NCBI RefSeq assembly: GCF_000702325.1
Contig: NZ_KL370891.1
Span: 518,917-582,916, forward strand
Source of the DNA: Thiomicrorhabdus sp. Milos-T2
Lineage (GTDB): Bacteria; Pseudomonadota; Gammaproteobacteria; Thiomicrospirales; Thiomicrospiraceae
Direction: 5' to 3'
DNA: 64,000 nucleotides
Numbering within the stretch: position 1 is the stretch's first letter; each line of letters opens with the position of its first letter. Positions 38,754 through 48,589 of the stretch are shown piece after piece. The notes beneath the pieces were generated by a model. That model saw only the letters and a program-made list of their open reading frames with translations. It did no database searches and was not told where the DNA came from. The position numbers were made by a program, and so were the translations under genes.

Positions 38754-40250
38754 ATGGGTAAAATTTTATTAAGCTGGATTGGTCAAACAGACTTAGATAT
38801 GTATTCAAAGAAGGAAGTTGGACCAGTTGAAGGCTTTTTGAGAATGCATCAAGCAGAAGCAGAAAACTGTTTTTTGCTTTTTAATTATTCGTATGAGAAG
38901 GTTCAACCATATTTGGATCACTTATCTCAAGAGTTTTTCGAATTAAATATACACCCAACGCCAGCAAACATTGAAAATCCAACGGCTTATCCAGAGATCT
39001 ACTCTGGTGTATTCCAGTTATTAGAAACCATTTCTGAAACTCTAGAGCTAAAAGGGTCTCAATTAAATATACTTCTAAGTCCAGGCACGCCAACTATGCA
39101 AGCTGTTTGGGTTCTTTTAGCTAAAACTCGTTTTCCTGCAGTATGTTGGCAAGGTTACCAAGGCAAATACTCTATTGCCGAACTGCCTTTCAAAATAGAT
39201 GTAGAATTTATCGAGCAAGCAAACGAGACCTCAGATAGATTATTGCAAACAGCTTTTCAACAAAATCACATATCTAAGAGTTTTGATTCGATTATTGGTG
39301 AAAGCGGAATTATTCAAGCTCAAATTCATAAAGCACATAAATTATCCCAACGAAACGTACCTGCATTAATACTTGGCCCAACAGGTTCAGGTAAAGAGGT
39401 CTTTGCACAAGCGATCCATAGTGCCAGTCCTCAAAGTAGAGGTGAATTTGTTGCAGTAAATTGCGGAGCGCTTCCAAAGGATTTGGCGGAATCTATCTTG
39501 TTTGGTCACAAGCGTGGAGCCTTTACGGGTGCGGCATCTGACCAAGAAGGTCTGATTAAAACTGCTCATAAAGGTACTTTGTTTCTGGATGAGATTGGTG
39601 AGTTATCGCTTGAGTTACAAGTAAAGCTTCTCAGGGTTCTGCAAGAAAAATCATTCCGTCCGCTAGGCGCTAAAAGAGATGAAAGCAGTGACTTCCGACT
39701 GATTGCTGCCACGCATCAAGACCTTTTAGAAAGAGTGGTTGAGGGAAGCTTTAGAGAAGACCTTTTTTATCGTATCGCAGTCGGAGTTATCAAACTCCCG
39801 TCACTTATTGAAAGAGAAAACGATATCGAGCTTTTAGCCGATTTTTTACTTGGTAGCATTAACCAAGAGCTAGGTGATCAGCCTGGATATGTGAGTAAAA
39901 AATTTAACAATCAAGTAAAAAAAGTTATTAAAAGTCATTCCTGGCCTGGTAATGTTAGGGAATTAAGATCGACCATCTTAAGAGTATGTGCTTGGTCTGA
40001 TGGAAAAGAAATCTCTGCTCGGGAATTTGAAGATGCCATTATTAAAAGATCATCAACAAAATCAAACATCCTTGTGGATGAAATATCTCAAGGTATTGAT
40101 TTAGATGAAAAAATAAATCTTCTCCAAAGCTATTATATTGATAAAGCATTCGTTTTAACGGCAGGTCAAATCACTAAAATGGCGAAACTTTTAGGGTTTA
40201 AAAATCATCAAACCTTAAAGAAAAGAATCGAAAACTTACACCAAGATTAA
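38754..40250 (+). CDS. Sigma54-dependent activator with CARF-like sensor (RtcR-like)
   Basis: 498 aa. Residues about 1-165 form a CARF-like sensor: GKILLSWIGQTD at the start and NILLSPGTPTMQAVWVLLAK, the typical ligand-loop pattern, near 105-125. The AAA+ domain has Walker A LGPTGSGKEVFAQAIH, the sigma54-contacting GAFTGA loop (KRGAFTGAASDQEG) and Walker B LFLDEIGELS. A Fis-type HTH closes the protein (GQITKMAKLLGFKNHQTLKKRI). RtcR is the known relative; it senses RNA with 2',3'-cyclic phosphate ends and activates an RNA-repair operon. Here there is no rtcA or rtcB. Instead a -24/-12 promoter and hsdRMS-zorABCD follow immediately. Confidence 0.92.
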   Translation: MGKILLSWIGQTDLDMYSKKEVGPVEGFLRMHQAEAENCFLLFNYSYEKVQPYLDHLSQEFFELNIHPTPANIENPTAYPEIYSGVFQLLETISETLELKGSQLNILLSPGTPTMQAVWVLLAKTRFPAVCWQGYQGKYSIAELPFKIDVEFIEQANETSDRLLQTAFQQNHISKSFDSIIGESGIIQAQIHKAHKLSQRNVPALILGPTGSGKEVFAQAIHSASPQSRGEFVAVNCGALPKDLAESILFGHKRGAFTGAASDQEGLIKTAHKGTLFLDEIGELSLELQVKLLRVLQEKSFRPLGAKRDESSDFRLIAATHQDLLERVVEGSFREDLFYRIAVGVIKLPSLIERENDIELLADFLLGSINQELGDQPGYVSKKFNNQVKKVIKSHSWPGNVRELRSTILRVCAWSDGKEISAREFEDAIIKRSSTKSNILVDEISQGIDLDEKINLLQSYYIDKAFVLTAGQITKMAKLLGFKNHQTLKKRIENLHQD

Positions 40251-40254
40251 GGAG

Positions 40255-40272
40255 TTGGCATATCTCTCGCAA
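40255..40272 (+). promoter_or_regulatory. Sigma54 (-24/-12) promoter of hsdR
   Basis: TTGGCATATCTCTCGCAA. The invariant GG (40257-40258) and GC (40269-40270) are exactly ten bases apart, as the sigma54 consensus requires. It is between the sigma54 activator and hsdR, predicting a start site near 40282, about 25 bases before the hsdR ATG. Confidence 0.8.
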
Positions 40273-40299
40273 TAAGTTTAGTAACTTTTAGTGAGAGAT
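40262..40299. promoter_or_regulatory. Long inverted repeat overlapping the sigma54 promoter
   Basis: 17-base arms with 14 matches around the loop TAGT: ATCTCTC at the left outer end and GAGAGAT at the right. It covers the -12 element and the predicted start site. It may bind a repressor or form a leader hairpin that hides the hsdR ribosome site. Confidence 0.6.
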
Positions 40300-40306
40300 T
40301 GCCCAA

Positions 40307-43300
40307 ATGACGTTAATGAAAACAATGATTTCAAAAAACTTTGAACAAGTAAGAGATGTATTGCCTCATTGTGCTGATATGGCGGCTTACGCTGAAAACT
40401 ATATTTTCACTGATCCAGAAAGTGCTCTAGTTAAGTTACGCAACCTATCAGAAATTATTGTCTCGCAAATCTACTACGATTTAAAACTTCCAAAACCTTA
40501 TAAAACCACTTTTAATGATCTTCTAATTAATGACAGCTTCACAAGCTTGGTAAAAGAACGTGTTGTCTTGGATAAGTTTCATGCTATCCGTAAAAAGGGA
40601 AATGATGCTGCTCACGGTAAGCAAGTCAGCTCTCAGACCGCATTATGGATATTAAAAGAAACATGGCACATTGTTAAGTGGTATGTCGTGACTTTCGATA
40701 ACCAAGAAATAGGTTCAACAATTTTTATTGAGCCAGTTCCTACAGAAGAAGAAAAGGCCAAGCTTAAAGCGGTTAATAAAAAAACAGCTCAAGAGCTTGC
40801 CGTAAAAGAGAACTTACTAAATCAAGCATTAGAAGAGCTGAAAGCTGCTAAAGAAAAAGAGCAAGCTCTGCTTAATCAGATTGATGTGACCGCGTTAACG
40901 GCGCAGCAAACTCAAACCCTGCAGGCTAAATCAAGTAAAGCAACAAGTGCACTTAACTTCTCAGAAGATGAAACACGTCAACAGATGATTGATGCCGACT
41001 TGCGTGATGCAGGTTGGTTAGTCGGTGTAAATGGTCAAAACACAGAAGAAGTTACTCAAGAAGAAGAGTTAACAGGCCTGCCTACTCAAACTGGTAAAGG
41101 TTATGCAGACTATGTGCTTTGGGATGACGATGGCAAGCCGCTTGCCGTCGTTGAAGCCAAAAAAACTAGCGTAGCGCCAGATACAGGTCGTCATCAGGCA
41201 AAAAATTACGCCAATAGCCTAGAAAAACAATATGGGCAAAGACCGCTAATTTTCTATACCAATGGTCCAGAAATTTGGATGTGGGATGATGCCGCTGGCT
41301 ACCCGCCCAGAAAAGTGTATGGCTATTATTCAAAAGACTCTTTGCAATACCAGGTAACCTTTAAGCGCACCCAAAAGAAAGCTTTAATTACCGAAGTGGA
41401 TATTGATAAATCCATTGCAGGCCGTCCGTACCAAATTGAAACAATTACCCGTGTTGCCGAGCATTTTGAGAAAAAACAAACCAAAGCCCTTATTGTGCAA
41501 GCAACAGGGACAGGTAAAACGCGTGTCTCTATTGCATTAACAAAACTGCTCTTAGAAGCCAGCTGGGCAAAACGCGTGTTATTTTTATGTGACCGAAAAG
41601 AGCTACGCAAACAGGCTCGCAATGCCTTTAATGAATTCATTAATGAACCGATGCATGTAGTGGGCATGAAAAAAACGGAAGACCTCTTTAAGTCTCGAAT
41701 TGTCGTATCAACCTACCCAGGCATGATGAGCAAATACGAAGATTTAGATGTTGGTTTTTTTGATTTAATCATTGCCGATGAATCGCATCGTTCTATCTAC
41801 AATACCTACAAAAACATCTTTGACTACTTTGATGCGTTACAGGTTGGCTTAACCGCTACCCCTGTAGAGATGATTGCTCGTTCAACCACACACATGTTTG
41901 ACTGCGAATATAAATCACCAACCGCTAACTATACCTTAGAGCAAGCGGTAGAAGATAAGTTCTTAACCCCGTTTAAAGTCATTGAGCACACCACGCAATT
42001 TATGCGTGAAGGCATCAAGGCCGAGAAATTATCGGATGAACAAATTGCTGAGCTCGAAGATCAAGGCACTGACCCGAATGAACTCGACTTTGATGCCGAG
42101 CAAGTCGATAAAGCTATTTACAATTTAGGCACCAACAGAGCAATTATCAAAAACCTTATGGAAAATGGTTTACGAGTTGAAGACGGTCAAACACTTGGCA
42201 AAAGCATTGTCTTCGCACGCAATATTCGTCATGCTCGAATTCTGCAACAATGTTTTGATGACATGTACCCACAATATGGCGGACAATTTTGCCAAGTTAT
42301 CCACTCAGAAATTAAAAATGCCGATCAGCTTATTGATGACTTTAAAGGCGATGGCGATAATAAACTGCTTACGATTGCCATATCAGTCGACATGATGGAT
42401 ACCGGTATTGATGTGCCAGAAATATTAAACCTAGTATTTGCTAAACCTGTTAAATCTAAGGTCAAATTTTGGCAGATGATTGGTCGTGGGACCCGCTTAT
42501 GCGAAAACTTATTTGGGCCAGGAAAAGACAAAAAACAGTTTGTGATTTTTGACCACTGGAAAAACTTTGAATACCACGAAGTTAATGTCGAAGACGATGA
42601 AGGTACTATCCAAAAGTCAGCTGCACAGGTTCTCTTTGAAACACGAATTAACCTCGCACAAACCGCACTCAAAAAAGCAGAAATGGATGCCTTTGATACC
42701 GTACAAAAACTGATTCGTGCCGATATTGAAGCCTTAGACAAACGCAGTATTCCGGTAAGAGATAAGTGGCGTGAAATTCAAACCGTGCTGGCAGGCGAAA
42801 AGCTCAATGCTTTTGCCCCTGAAACTATTCATGTCTTAAAAACCGATATTGCACCTTTAATGCAATGGCGTGATTTGCGCGGTAAGTCTAAAGAAATCAA
42901 GTGGGATAAAGACGTTCATCAAGCCCAACTAGAATCTCTGGCCAATAAACCCGATATGCTAACTCACCGCGAAACTATAATGGCACAAGTCTTAGCGTTG
43001 CCAATGTCACTCAATGCGGTTCGAGCTAAAGCCAAAACCATTAACGCTATGCAAAAAGACACCTTTTGGGAAGACGTCAATTTCTCAGAACTGGAAGAGG
43101 CAAGAATCGATTTGCATGATGTCATGCAATATCAAACAGCAGTTGAGCCACCTCCGCCAGGATTCTTACCTAAAACGATTGATGTCAAAGAAGACGAAGG
43201 CCTTTATGAAACAGGGGAGCGTAAAACCAACTTAACATCAGTGGATGCGTCAATTTATCAACAAAAGGTAGAGGCGGCTTTAAAACAGTTGTTTGAAAAT

Positions 43301-43729
43301 AACGAGGTACTCAAAAAGATTCGTTTAGGGCAGCCCGTAACCGAACAAGAGCTGCAAGCACTCAACAGTTTAGTGCACACACAAAACCCAGAGTTAGATC
43401 TTAATACCCTAAAAGAGTTCTATCCTGAATCAGCAGGGAATTTACAAGCTATCTTAAGAGAGATGGTCGGAATGGATACCGATGGTATTGATTATCTATT
43501 TGATGCCTTTGTGCAAAACAACAGACTCAATGCAAACCAACTGCGTTTTATAGATATGCTCAAACAGCAAATCAAAGTACACGGCAAAATTGAAATGGAC
43601 ATGTTATTTGCCCAACCCTTTACCCAAATACACACAGAAGGTTTGTTCGGGGTTTTCCCGTTAGAACAGCAAGCCATGGATATTGTGAATATGCTTAAGC
43701 CTTATCAGGCTCAAACAGAACAGCAATAA
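40307..43729 (+). CDS. hsdR: Type I restriction enzyme, R (motor/nuclease) subunit
   Basis: 1140 aa. Residues about 10-130 are DUF4145-like. A nuclease core of the PD-(D/E)xK type follows (GYADYVLWDDDGKPLAVVEAKK, broken across residues 260-285). The SF2 helicase has QATGTGKTRVSIAL, IIADESHRS, GLTATPVEM and QMIGRGTRLC. The C-terminal part resembles EcoEI-type R subunits. It translocates DNA and cuts away from unmodified sites. A 41-base gap leads to hsdM. The start at 40307 follows GAGAGA; a second ATG lies three codons in. Confidence 0.96.
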   Translation: MTLMKTMISKNFEQVRDVLPHCADMAAYAENYIFTDPESALVKLRNLSEIIVSQIYYDLKLPKPYKTTFNDLLINDSFTSLVKERVVLDKFHAIRKKGNDAAHGKQVSSQTALWILKETWHIVKWYVVTFDNQEIGSTIFIEPVPTEEEKAKLKAVNKKTAQELAVKENLLNQALEELKAAKEKEQALLNQIDVTALTAQQTQTLQAKSSKATSALNFSEDETRQQMIDADLRDAGWLVGVNGQNTEEVTQEEELTGLPTQTGKGYADYVLWDDDGKPLAVVEAKKTSVAPDTGRHQAKNYANSLEKQYGQRPLIFYTNGPEIWMWDDAAGYPPRKVYGYYSKDSLQYQVTFKRTQKKALITEVDIDKSIAGRPYQIETITRVAEHFEKKQTKALIVQATGTGKTRVSIALTKLLLEASWAKRVLFLCDRKELRKQARNAFNEFINEPMHVVGMKKTEDLFKSRIVVSTYPGMMSKYEDLDVGFFDLIIADESHRSIYNTYKNIFDYFDALQVGLTATPVEMIARSTTHMFDCEYKSPTANYTLEQAVEDKFLTPFKVIEHTTQFMREGIKAEKLSDEQIAELEDQGTDPNELDFDAEQVDKAIYNLGTNRAIIKNLMENGLRVEDGQTLGKSIVFARNIRHARILQQCFDDMYPQYGGQFCQVIHSEIKNADQLIDDFKGDGDNKLLTIAISVDMMDTGIDVPEILNLVFAKPVKSKVKFWQMIGRGTRLCENLFGPGKDKKQFVIFDHWKNFEYHEVNVEDDEGTIQKSAAQVLFETRINLAQTALKKAEMDAFDTVQKLIRADIEALDKRSIPVRDKWREIQTVLAGEKLNAFAPETIHVLKTDIAPLMQWRDLRGKSKEIKWDKDVHQAQLESLANKPDMLTHRETIMAQVLALPMSLNAVRAKAKTINAMQKDTFWEDVNFSELEEARIDLHDVMQYQTAVEPPPPGFLPKTIDVKEDEGLYETGERKTNLTSVDASIYQQKVEAALKQLFENNEVLKKIRLGQPVTEQELQALNSLVHTQNPELDLNTLKEFYPESAGNLQAILREMVGMDTDGIDYLFDAFVQNNRLNANQLRFIDMLKQQIKVHGKIEMDMLFAQPFTQIHTEGLFGVFPLEQQAMDIVNMLKPYQAQTEQQ

Positions 43730-43770
43730 AACCTTTACTAAAACAATAAATAAAATAATAAGAGAAACAC

Positions 43771-45345
43771 ATGATTACAGGCGAACTAAAAAGTAAAATC
43801 GACAAACTTTGGCAAGAATTCTGGCAAGGTGGCATTGCCAATCCGCTCACTGTGATTGAGCAGGTCACTTTTCTAATGTACGCTCGCTTATTGGATATGG
43901 AAGAGCGCAAAGACGAAAAACGCGCACAAATTACCAACAAGCCGTTTAATCGTCGTTTTAATGATGATGAACAACACATTCGTTGGGACAGCTTTCGTCA
44001 CCAAAGTGCCGAGCAAATGTTGCACACCATTCGTGACGAAGTGTTTCCGCACTTTAAACGACTCGCCGGTTCATCAGAAAGCCTTTTGGGAACTTACCTA
44101 AAAGACGCTCAGCTGATGGTGCAAAAGCCTAACCTATTGGTTAGTGCGGTTAACCAAGTGAACGAACTGCCATTGGAAGACAGTGACACCAAAGGCGATT
44201 TATATGAGTATCTACTCTCTAAGCTCACCACAGCAGGCATTAACGGCCAGTTTAGAACGCCACGCCATATTATCCGCATGATGGTTGATATGTGTGACCC
44301 AACAGTCGAAAACACCATTGCCGATCCAGCCTGTGGAACAGCCGGTTTTTTACAGCAAGCACACGACTTTTTGCTACAAAAATACACCTCTGAACAAGGG
44401 GTGCATTACGAAACCATCATTAACCAAAAAGGCGAAAAAGAACAACAAGCCACCTATAGCGGAGATTTGTTAACTGATGAGCAGCGTAAGCACCTAAACA
44501 ACAGTGCCTTATTTGGGTTTGATTTTGATGCCACCATGTTGCGAATTGCAGCCATGAACTTATTAATGCACGGTGTAGAGCAACCGGGTATTTACTACCA
44601 GGATACGCTAAGCCAAAGTTTTAGCGAACGCCATCCCAAGCTTGCTACAGGCAGTTTTGATTTAATTCTCGCTAACCCTCCGTTCAAAGGCTCGTTGGAT
44701 GAAGAAGATGTCGATGGCAAAATTCTCAGTATGGTCAAAACCAAAAAAACTGAATTACTGTTTGTAGCGCAAATTCTAAGAATGCTCAAGCTTGGAGGGC
44801 GTGCCGCGGTGGTTGTGCCGGATGGCGTTTTATTTGGTTCCAGTAAAGCCCACCAAAAACTGCGTGAAACGCTCATTGAACACAACCAGCTTGAAGGCAT
44901 AGTTTCTTTACCATCAGGCGTATTCAAACCCTATGCAGGGGTGTCCACTGCCATACTATTTTTTGCCAAATGCGGCAGTACAGATAAGGTCTGGTTTTAT
45001 AACTTAGAAGCCGATGGTTACAGTCTGGATGATAAGCGTAGCAAAATTGATGCAGATGATTTACCGGATTGTTTAAAACAATGGCAAAACTACCAGGCCT
45101 GGTTAAATGCTGGGGATGAAAAAGCGATTCAAACAGCCTTTGGTGATAAAACTCAAAAAGCCTTTTTGGTTGATAAAGCAGAAATTGCCAGCAATAAATA
45201 CGATTTGTCGATAAACCGCTATAAAGAAACTAACTATGAAGAGGAAGTTTACAAAAATCCCATAGTTTTACTAAATTCTTTGAAACGTATTGAAGAAGAA
45301 ATAATAGATGAACTTAATGGTTTAGAGGGTTTGTTGAATGGTTAA
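43771..45345 (+). CDS. hsdM: Type I DNA methyltransferase, M subunit
   Basis: 524 aa. N-terminal helical HsdM_N region, then SAM motif IADPACGTAGFLQQAH near residue 185 and catalytic NPPF (LILANPPFKGS) near 305. It methylates adenine at the site chosen by HsdS. Its stop lies 8 bases inside the start of hsdS. Confidence 0.97.
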   Translation: MITGELKSKIDKLWQEFWQGGIANPLTVIEQVTFLMYARLLDMEERKDEKRAQITNKPFNRRFNDDEQHIRWDSFRHQSAEQMLHTIRDEVFPHFKRLAGSSESLLGTYLKDAQLMVQKPNLLVSAVNQVNELPLEDSDTKGDLYEYLLSKLTTAGINGQFRTPRHIIRMMVDMCDPTVENTIADPACGTAGFLQQAHDFLLQKYTSEQGVHYETIINQKGEKEQQATYSGDLLTDEQRKHLNNSALFGFDFDATMLRIAAMNLLMHGVEQPGIYYQDTLSQSFSERHPKLATGSFDLILANPPFKGSLDEEDVDGKILSMVKTKKTELLFVAQILRMLKLGGRAAVVVPDGVLFGSSKAHQKLRETLIEHNQLEGIVSLPSGVFKPYAGVSTAILFFAKCGSTDKVWFYNLEADGYSLDDKRSKIDADDLPDCLKQWQNYQAWLNAGDEKAIQTAFGDKTQKAFLVDKAEIASNKYDLSINRYKETNYEEEVYKNPIVLLNSLKRIEEEIIDELNGLEGLLNG

Positions 45346-46501
45346 GCAGGAATCATTGAAGAAAAATGTGAAAATTCTTTCGGGCTTTGCTTTTAGCTCA
45401 AGTTGTTTTAATAATGATTCTCTTGGCTTACCTTTAATTAGAATAAGAGATGTTAAACGTGGTTATAGTGATACATATTTTAATGGTGAGTACAATCCTA
45501 ATTTTTTAATTAATAATGGTGACATTCTTATAGGTATGGATGGGGAATTTAATGTATCAAGATGGAATGGTGGACTAGCATTATTAAATCAGCGAGTATG
45601 TAAAATAAATTCTGCCGATGACACACAACTTGATGAACACTATCTACTTCATTACTTACCAAAACAATTAAAAATTATTGAAAGAAACACACCTGCTGTC
45701 ACCGTAAAACATTTATCCGTAACAAAAATCAATGAAATTAAAATTCCATTACCTTCAATCGAAGTTCAAAAATACATTGCGGAGATTTTGGATCGAGCGG
45801 AGGCGTTAAAGCAAAAACGCCAACAAGCCTTGGCACTGGCCGACGAATACCTTCGCGCCACCTTCCTCGACCTCTTCGGCGACCCAATCACCAATCCTAA
45901 GGGGTGGGGTAAGCAAACAATGATACAAGTATGTGATTTTGAAAACGGTGACCGTTCTAGTAAATATCCTAGTGGTTCCGACCTGGTTGAAAGCGGTATC
46001 TTATTTTTAAATACTAAAAATATTGTTAATGGTTTTTTGAGTTTCAAAGAAACTAACTTTATTACTGAGCAAAAGTTTTCAGAGTTGTCGCGGGGCAAAC
46101 TTCAAAAAAATGATTTAGTTATTACTCTAAGAGGAACTTTGGCAAACTGTGCAATTTTTGATTGTAAATACAATACCGGTTTTATAAATGCGCAAATTAT
46201 GATAATTCGTCCTCATGATGACAAAATTAATTCTGTTTTTCTGCATGCGTTGATAAATAGCTCGCCTATACAAAGTTATCTAAAATCAATTGGCCAAGGG
46301 GCAGCAGTTCCTCAACTAACAGCTTCACAGCTTAAATCATTTGAAGTGATGGTTCCTCCAAAAACCGAACAAATTAAATTTGAGCAAATTGTCAAAAAAG
46401 TCGAAGCCCTAAAAGCCAAAATGCAAACAAGCGAAACCGAAATCGAACACCTCGCCAAATCGCTTTCCCAAAAAGCCTTTCGTGGCGAACTGGTTAAATA
46501 A
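45338..46501 (+). CDS. hsdS: Type I specificity subunit
   Basis: 387 aa with two target-recognition domains. Each is followed by a conserved helix: YIAEILDRAEALKQKRQQAL near residue 145 and FEQIVKKVEALKAKM near 350. The two conserved helical parts are noticeably richer in GC than the recognition domains, a mosaic expected from domain shuffling. The target sequence cannot be read from the gene. 38 bases separate it from zorA. Confidence 0.95.
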   Translation: MVKQESLKKNVKILSGFAFSSSCFNNDSLGLPLIRIRDVKRGYSDTYFNGEYNPNFLINNGDILIGMDGEFNVSRWNGGLALLNQRVCKINSADDTQLDEHYLLHYLPKQLKIIERNTPAVTVKHLSVTKINEIKIPLPSIEVQKYIAEILDRAEALKQKRQQALALADEYLRATFLDLFGDPITNPKGWGKQTMIQVCDFENGDRSSKYPSGSDLVESGILFLNTKNIVNGFLSFKETNFITEQKFSELSRGKLQKNDLVITLRGTLANCAIFDCKYNTGFINAQIMIIRPHDDKINSVFLHALINSSPIQSYLKSIGQGAAVPQLTASQLKSFEVMVPPKTEQIKFEQIVKKVEALKAKMQTSETEIEHLAKSLSQKAFRGELVK

Positions 46502-46539
46502 AGCATTACTCTAAATAATGGAATGAAGATATTTTAAAT

Positions 46540-48585
46540 ATGGAAACAATACACGCATTTGTTAGTAACTCTTATTTCCCGTATGCCATGTTTGGCTTAT
46601 TTGTGCTTACATTAGTTATATCTCTGATAAAACTGAGTTCTCGTTCAAATGATGCAAAGACAGGTTTAATGGAAGGAATTGACATATTAAAAGAAAGTAT
46701 GGATTTAAAAAATCCAGAGCATTCCTTTACCCAGAGCTTTCAAACCATAGACCAAAAAATCCAAAAAACACAATTGAAACATTACTGGTCTGAGTTTACG
46801 GAGACATTAATCCCTCCTTATGAAGAGATTGATTCGCCAGAATTTAAGTTGTATCAAAATACCAAAAGACCTCAAGAATACTTTAAGGCTGAAGAAGTGT
46901 TTTCGGCAGTTCGACCATGGATTTCGAGCAACACCTTTGTAGGTGTTGGTTTACTTCTAACATTTATCGGTTTGATTATTGCACTAACCTTTACCGGCAA
47001 GTTATTTGATGGTGGTAATAATGACGAACTAATCATTGGTTTACAAATGCTATTGGCAACTGCCGGTGTAAAATTTGTTGCTTCGGTCTCAGGTCTTGGT
47101 GCCTCGCTTGTTCAAGAGATGCGTTTTGCATCCGTTAGGCATAAAAATCATGAATTATTGGATAAGTTTAATGAACTTTTGGAACAGAGTTTGGTGTATG
47201 CGAATGCAGAGTCTTTAACGGCTCGCCAACTTGCACACTCCATGAAGCAGACCAAAGAGCTAGAAATTCTGGCAGATGGAATTGCTGTAAAAATTGGCGA
47301 TACGGTCTCAGCGGCGATTCACACGATTCCAATGGCGTTATCTGATGAGTTGAATAAAACTTTTGAACCTGTTGTTTCTTCTATTGCTGAAACGGCTTCC
47401 AGAATGGGAGAAAACAATCAAGATGCCTTGTCAGAAATGGCTAAACAGTTTACGGATCAAATCTCGGGTGTGAGCACTCAAGCAATGGATCAAGTAGTAA
47501 CGCAATTGAATACACTGGTAGGTTCACTTGAACAAGCCTCATCCAACTTAAACAATGGCAGCAGTCATATCAATACGTCTTTAGAGTCAGCGTTTTCTGA
47601 ACTGCAAAGCATTATGGGCAGTGTTTCTTCGCAGTTAAATGACGCAGCCAATCAAGCCAGCTCAAGCTTTAAGGAAAACTCCAACTTCCTTTCGAGTCAG
47701 TTTGAGAATTTCTTATCTGATGCTCAACAGCAAAATCAAGCTACTCAGGATATTATCCAACAGTTGTCAAGTTCAGTTGCTTCCAGTGCAGATGATATCT
47801 CGAATGCAATGAGTGAATCTTTTAAAATAACACTAGAAAATATGTCTGAACAAATGGCAGTGATGAATCAACAAGTAGGCGATTCTCTAAGTACGCATTC
47901 GGGGAGACTCACACAAACATTAGACCAATCTATGCAACAGATTACCGAGAATGTTTCTAACAGTATGGCTGACTCACAACAAACGATTATGAATAACTTT
48001 AATTCAATGAATGCAGAAATGAAAGATAGTGCAGCTAAGTTACAAGTTTCGGTAGATAATTGGGCTGAAAAGGCACAAGAAAGCTCAACTTCATTTAAAA
48101 ATGTAAATACCTCATTAGAGTCGATTAACCATAGACTTCAGGAGTCAGGTTCTGCATTAGTAACTTCTAAAGAAGCGATCAGTCTCTCAACAGATCAATT
48201 ATTACAGGTTTCACAGCGTTCTTCTTCTATTCTTGAATCAATCAATAACGCAATTACAAGCTCTTCAGAGCTTCATGAGAAATTAATAGCTTCCTCTTCA
48301 GAAGCGATGACAGCAAATAAAGATGTTCTAGAGCGTAATGGTGAAGCGATTTCTGACCTACGAAATATTTGGCAAAGCAGTGCTGGCCGTCTTGAGGGCT
48401 TGGATGCAGAGATGGAAAGAGCCTTTAACCGTCTTGTAGAAGGTCTGACCAGCAATCTTGATAAATTGTCACAGTTCTCTAATAAATTGGATAGTAACAC
48501 CAGCCAATCGATAAATCAGCTGGGAGGCCTAGTTGATGAATTAACTGATGCGATTGAAGAAGTATCATCTAGATTGAGAAGATAG
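46540..48585 (+). CDS. zorA: Zorya protein ZorA (MotA-like channel with long tail)
   Basis: 681 aa. One transmembrane helix at residues about 13-32 and two around 135-165 and 170-200, like MotA/ExbB/TolQ proteins. After residue 220 comes a very long serine/glutamine-rich helical coiled tail, as known for ZorA, which projects into the cytoplasm. With ZorB it forms an ion-driven motor that senses phage attack at the envelope. ZorB starts four bases after its stop. Confidence 0.93.
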   Translation: METIHAFVSNSYFPYAMFGLFVLTLVISLIKLSSRSNDAKTGLMEGIDILKESMDLKNPEHSFTQSFQTIDQKIQKTQLKHYWSEFTETLIPPYEEIDSPEFKLYQNTKRPQEYFKAEEVFSAVRPWISSNTFVGVGLLLTFIGLIIALTFTGKLFDGGNNDELIIGLQMLLATAGVKFVASVSGLGASLVQEMRFASVRHKNHELLDKFNELLEQSLVYANAESLTARQLAHSMKQTKELEILADGIAVKIGDTVSAAIHTIPMALSDELNKTFEPVVSSIAETASRMGENNQDALSEMAKQFTDQISGVSTQAMDQVVTQLNTLVGSLEQASSNLNNGSSHINTSLESAFSELQSIMGSVSSQLNDAANQASSSFKENSNFLSSQFENFLSDAQQQNQATQDIIQQLSSSVASSADDISNAMSESFKITLENMSEQMAVMNQQVGDSLSTHSGRLTQTLDQSMQQITENVSNSMADSQQTIMNNFNSMNAEMKDSAAKLQVSVDNWAEKAQESSTSFKNVNTSLESINHRLQESGSALVTSKEAISLSTDQLLQVSQRSSSILESINNAITSSSELHEKLIASSSEAMTANKDVLERNGEAISDLRNIWQSSAGRLEGLDAEMERAFNRLVEGLTSNLDKLSQFSNKLDSNTSQSINQLGGLVDELTDAIEEVSSRLRR

Positions 48586-48589
48586 TTTT

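Noticed and set aside
38754-40250. True rtcR controlling RNA repair
   Set aside because: No rtcB or rtcA gene is in the neighbourhood; the downstream promoter leads to hsdR.
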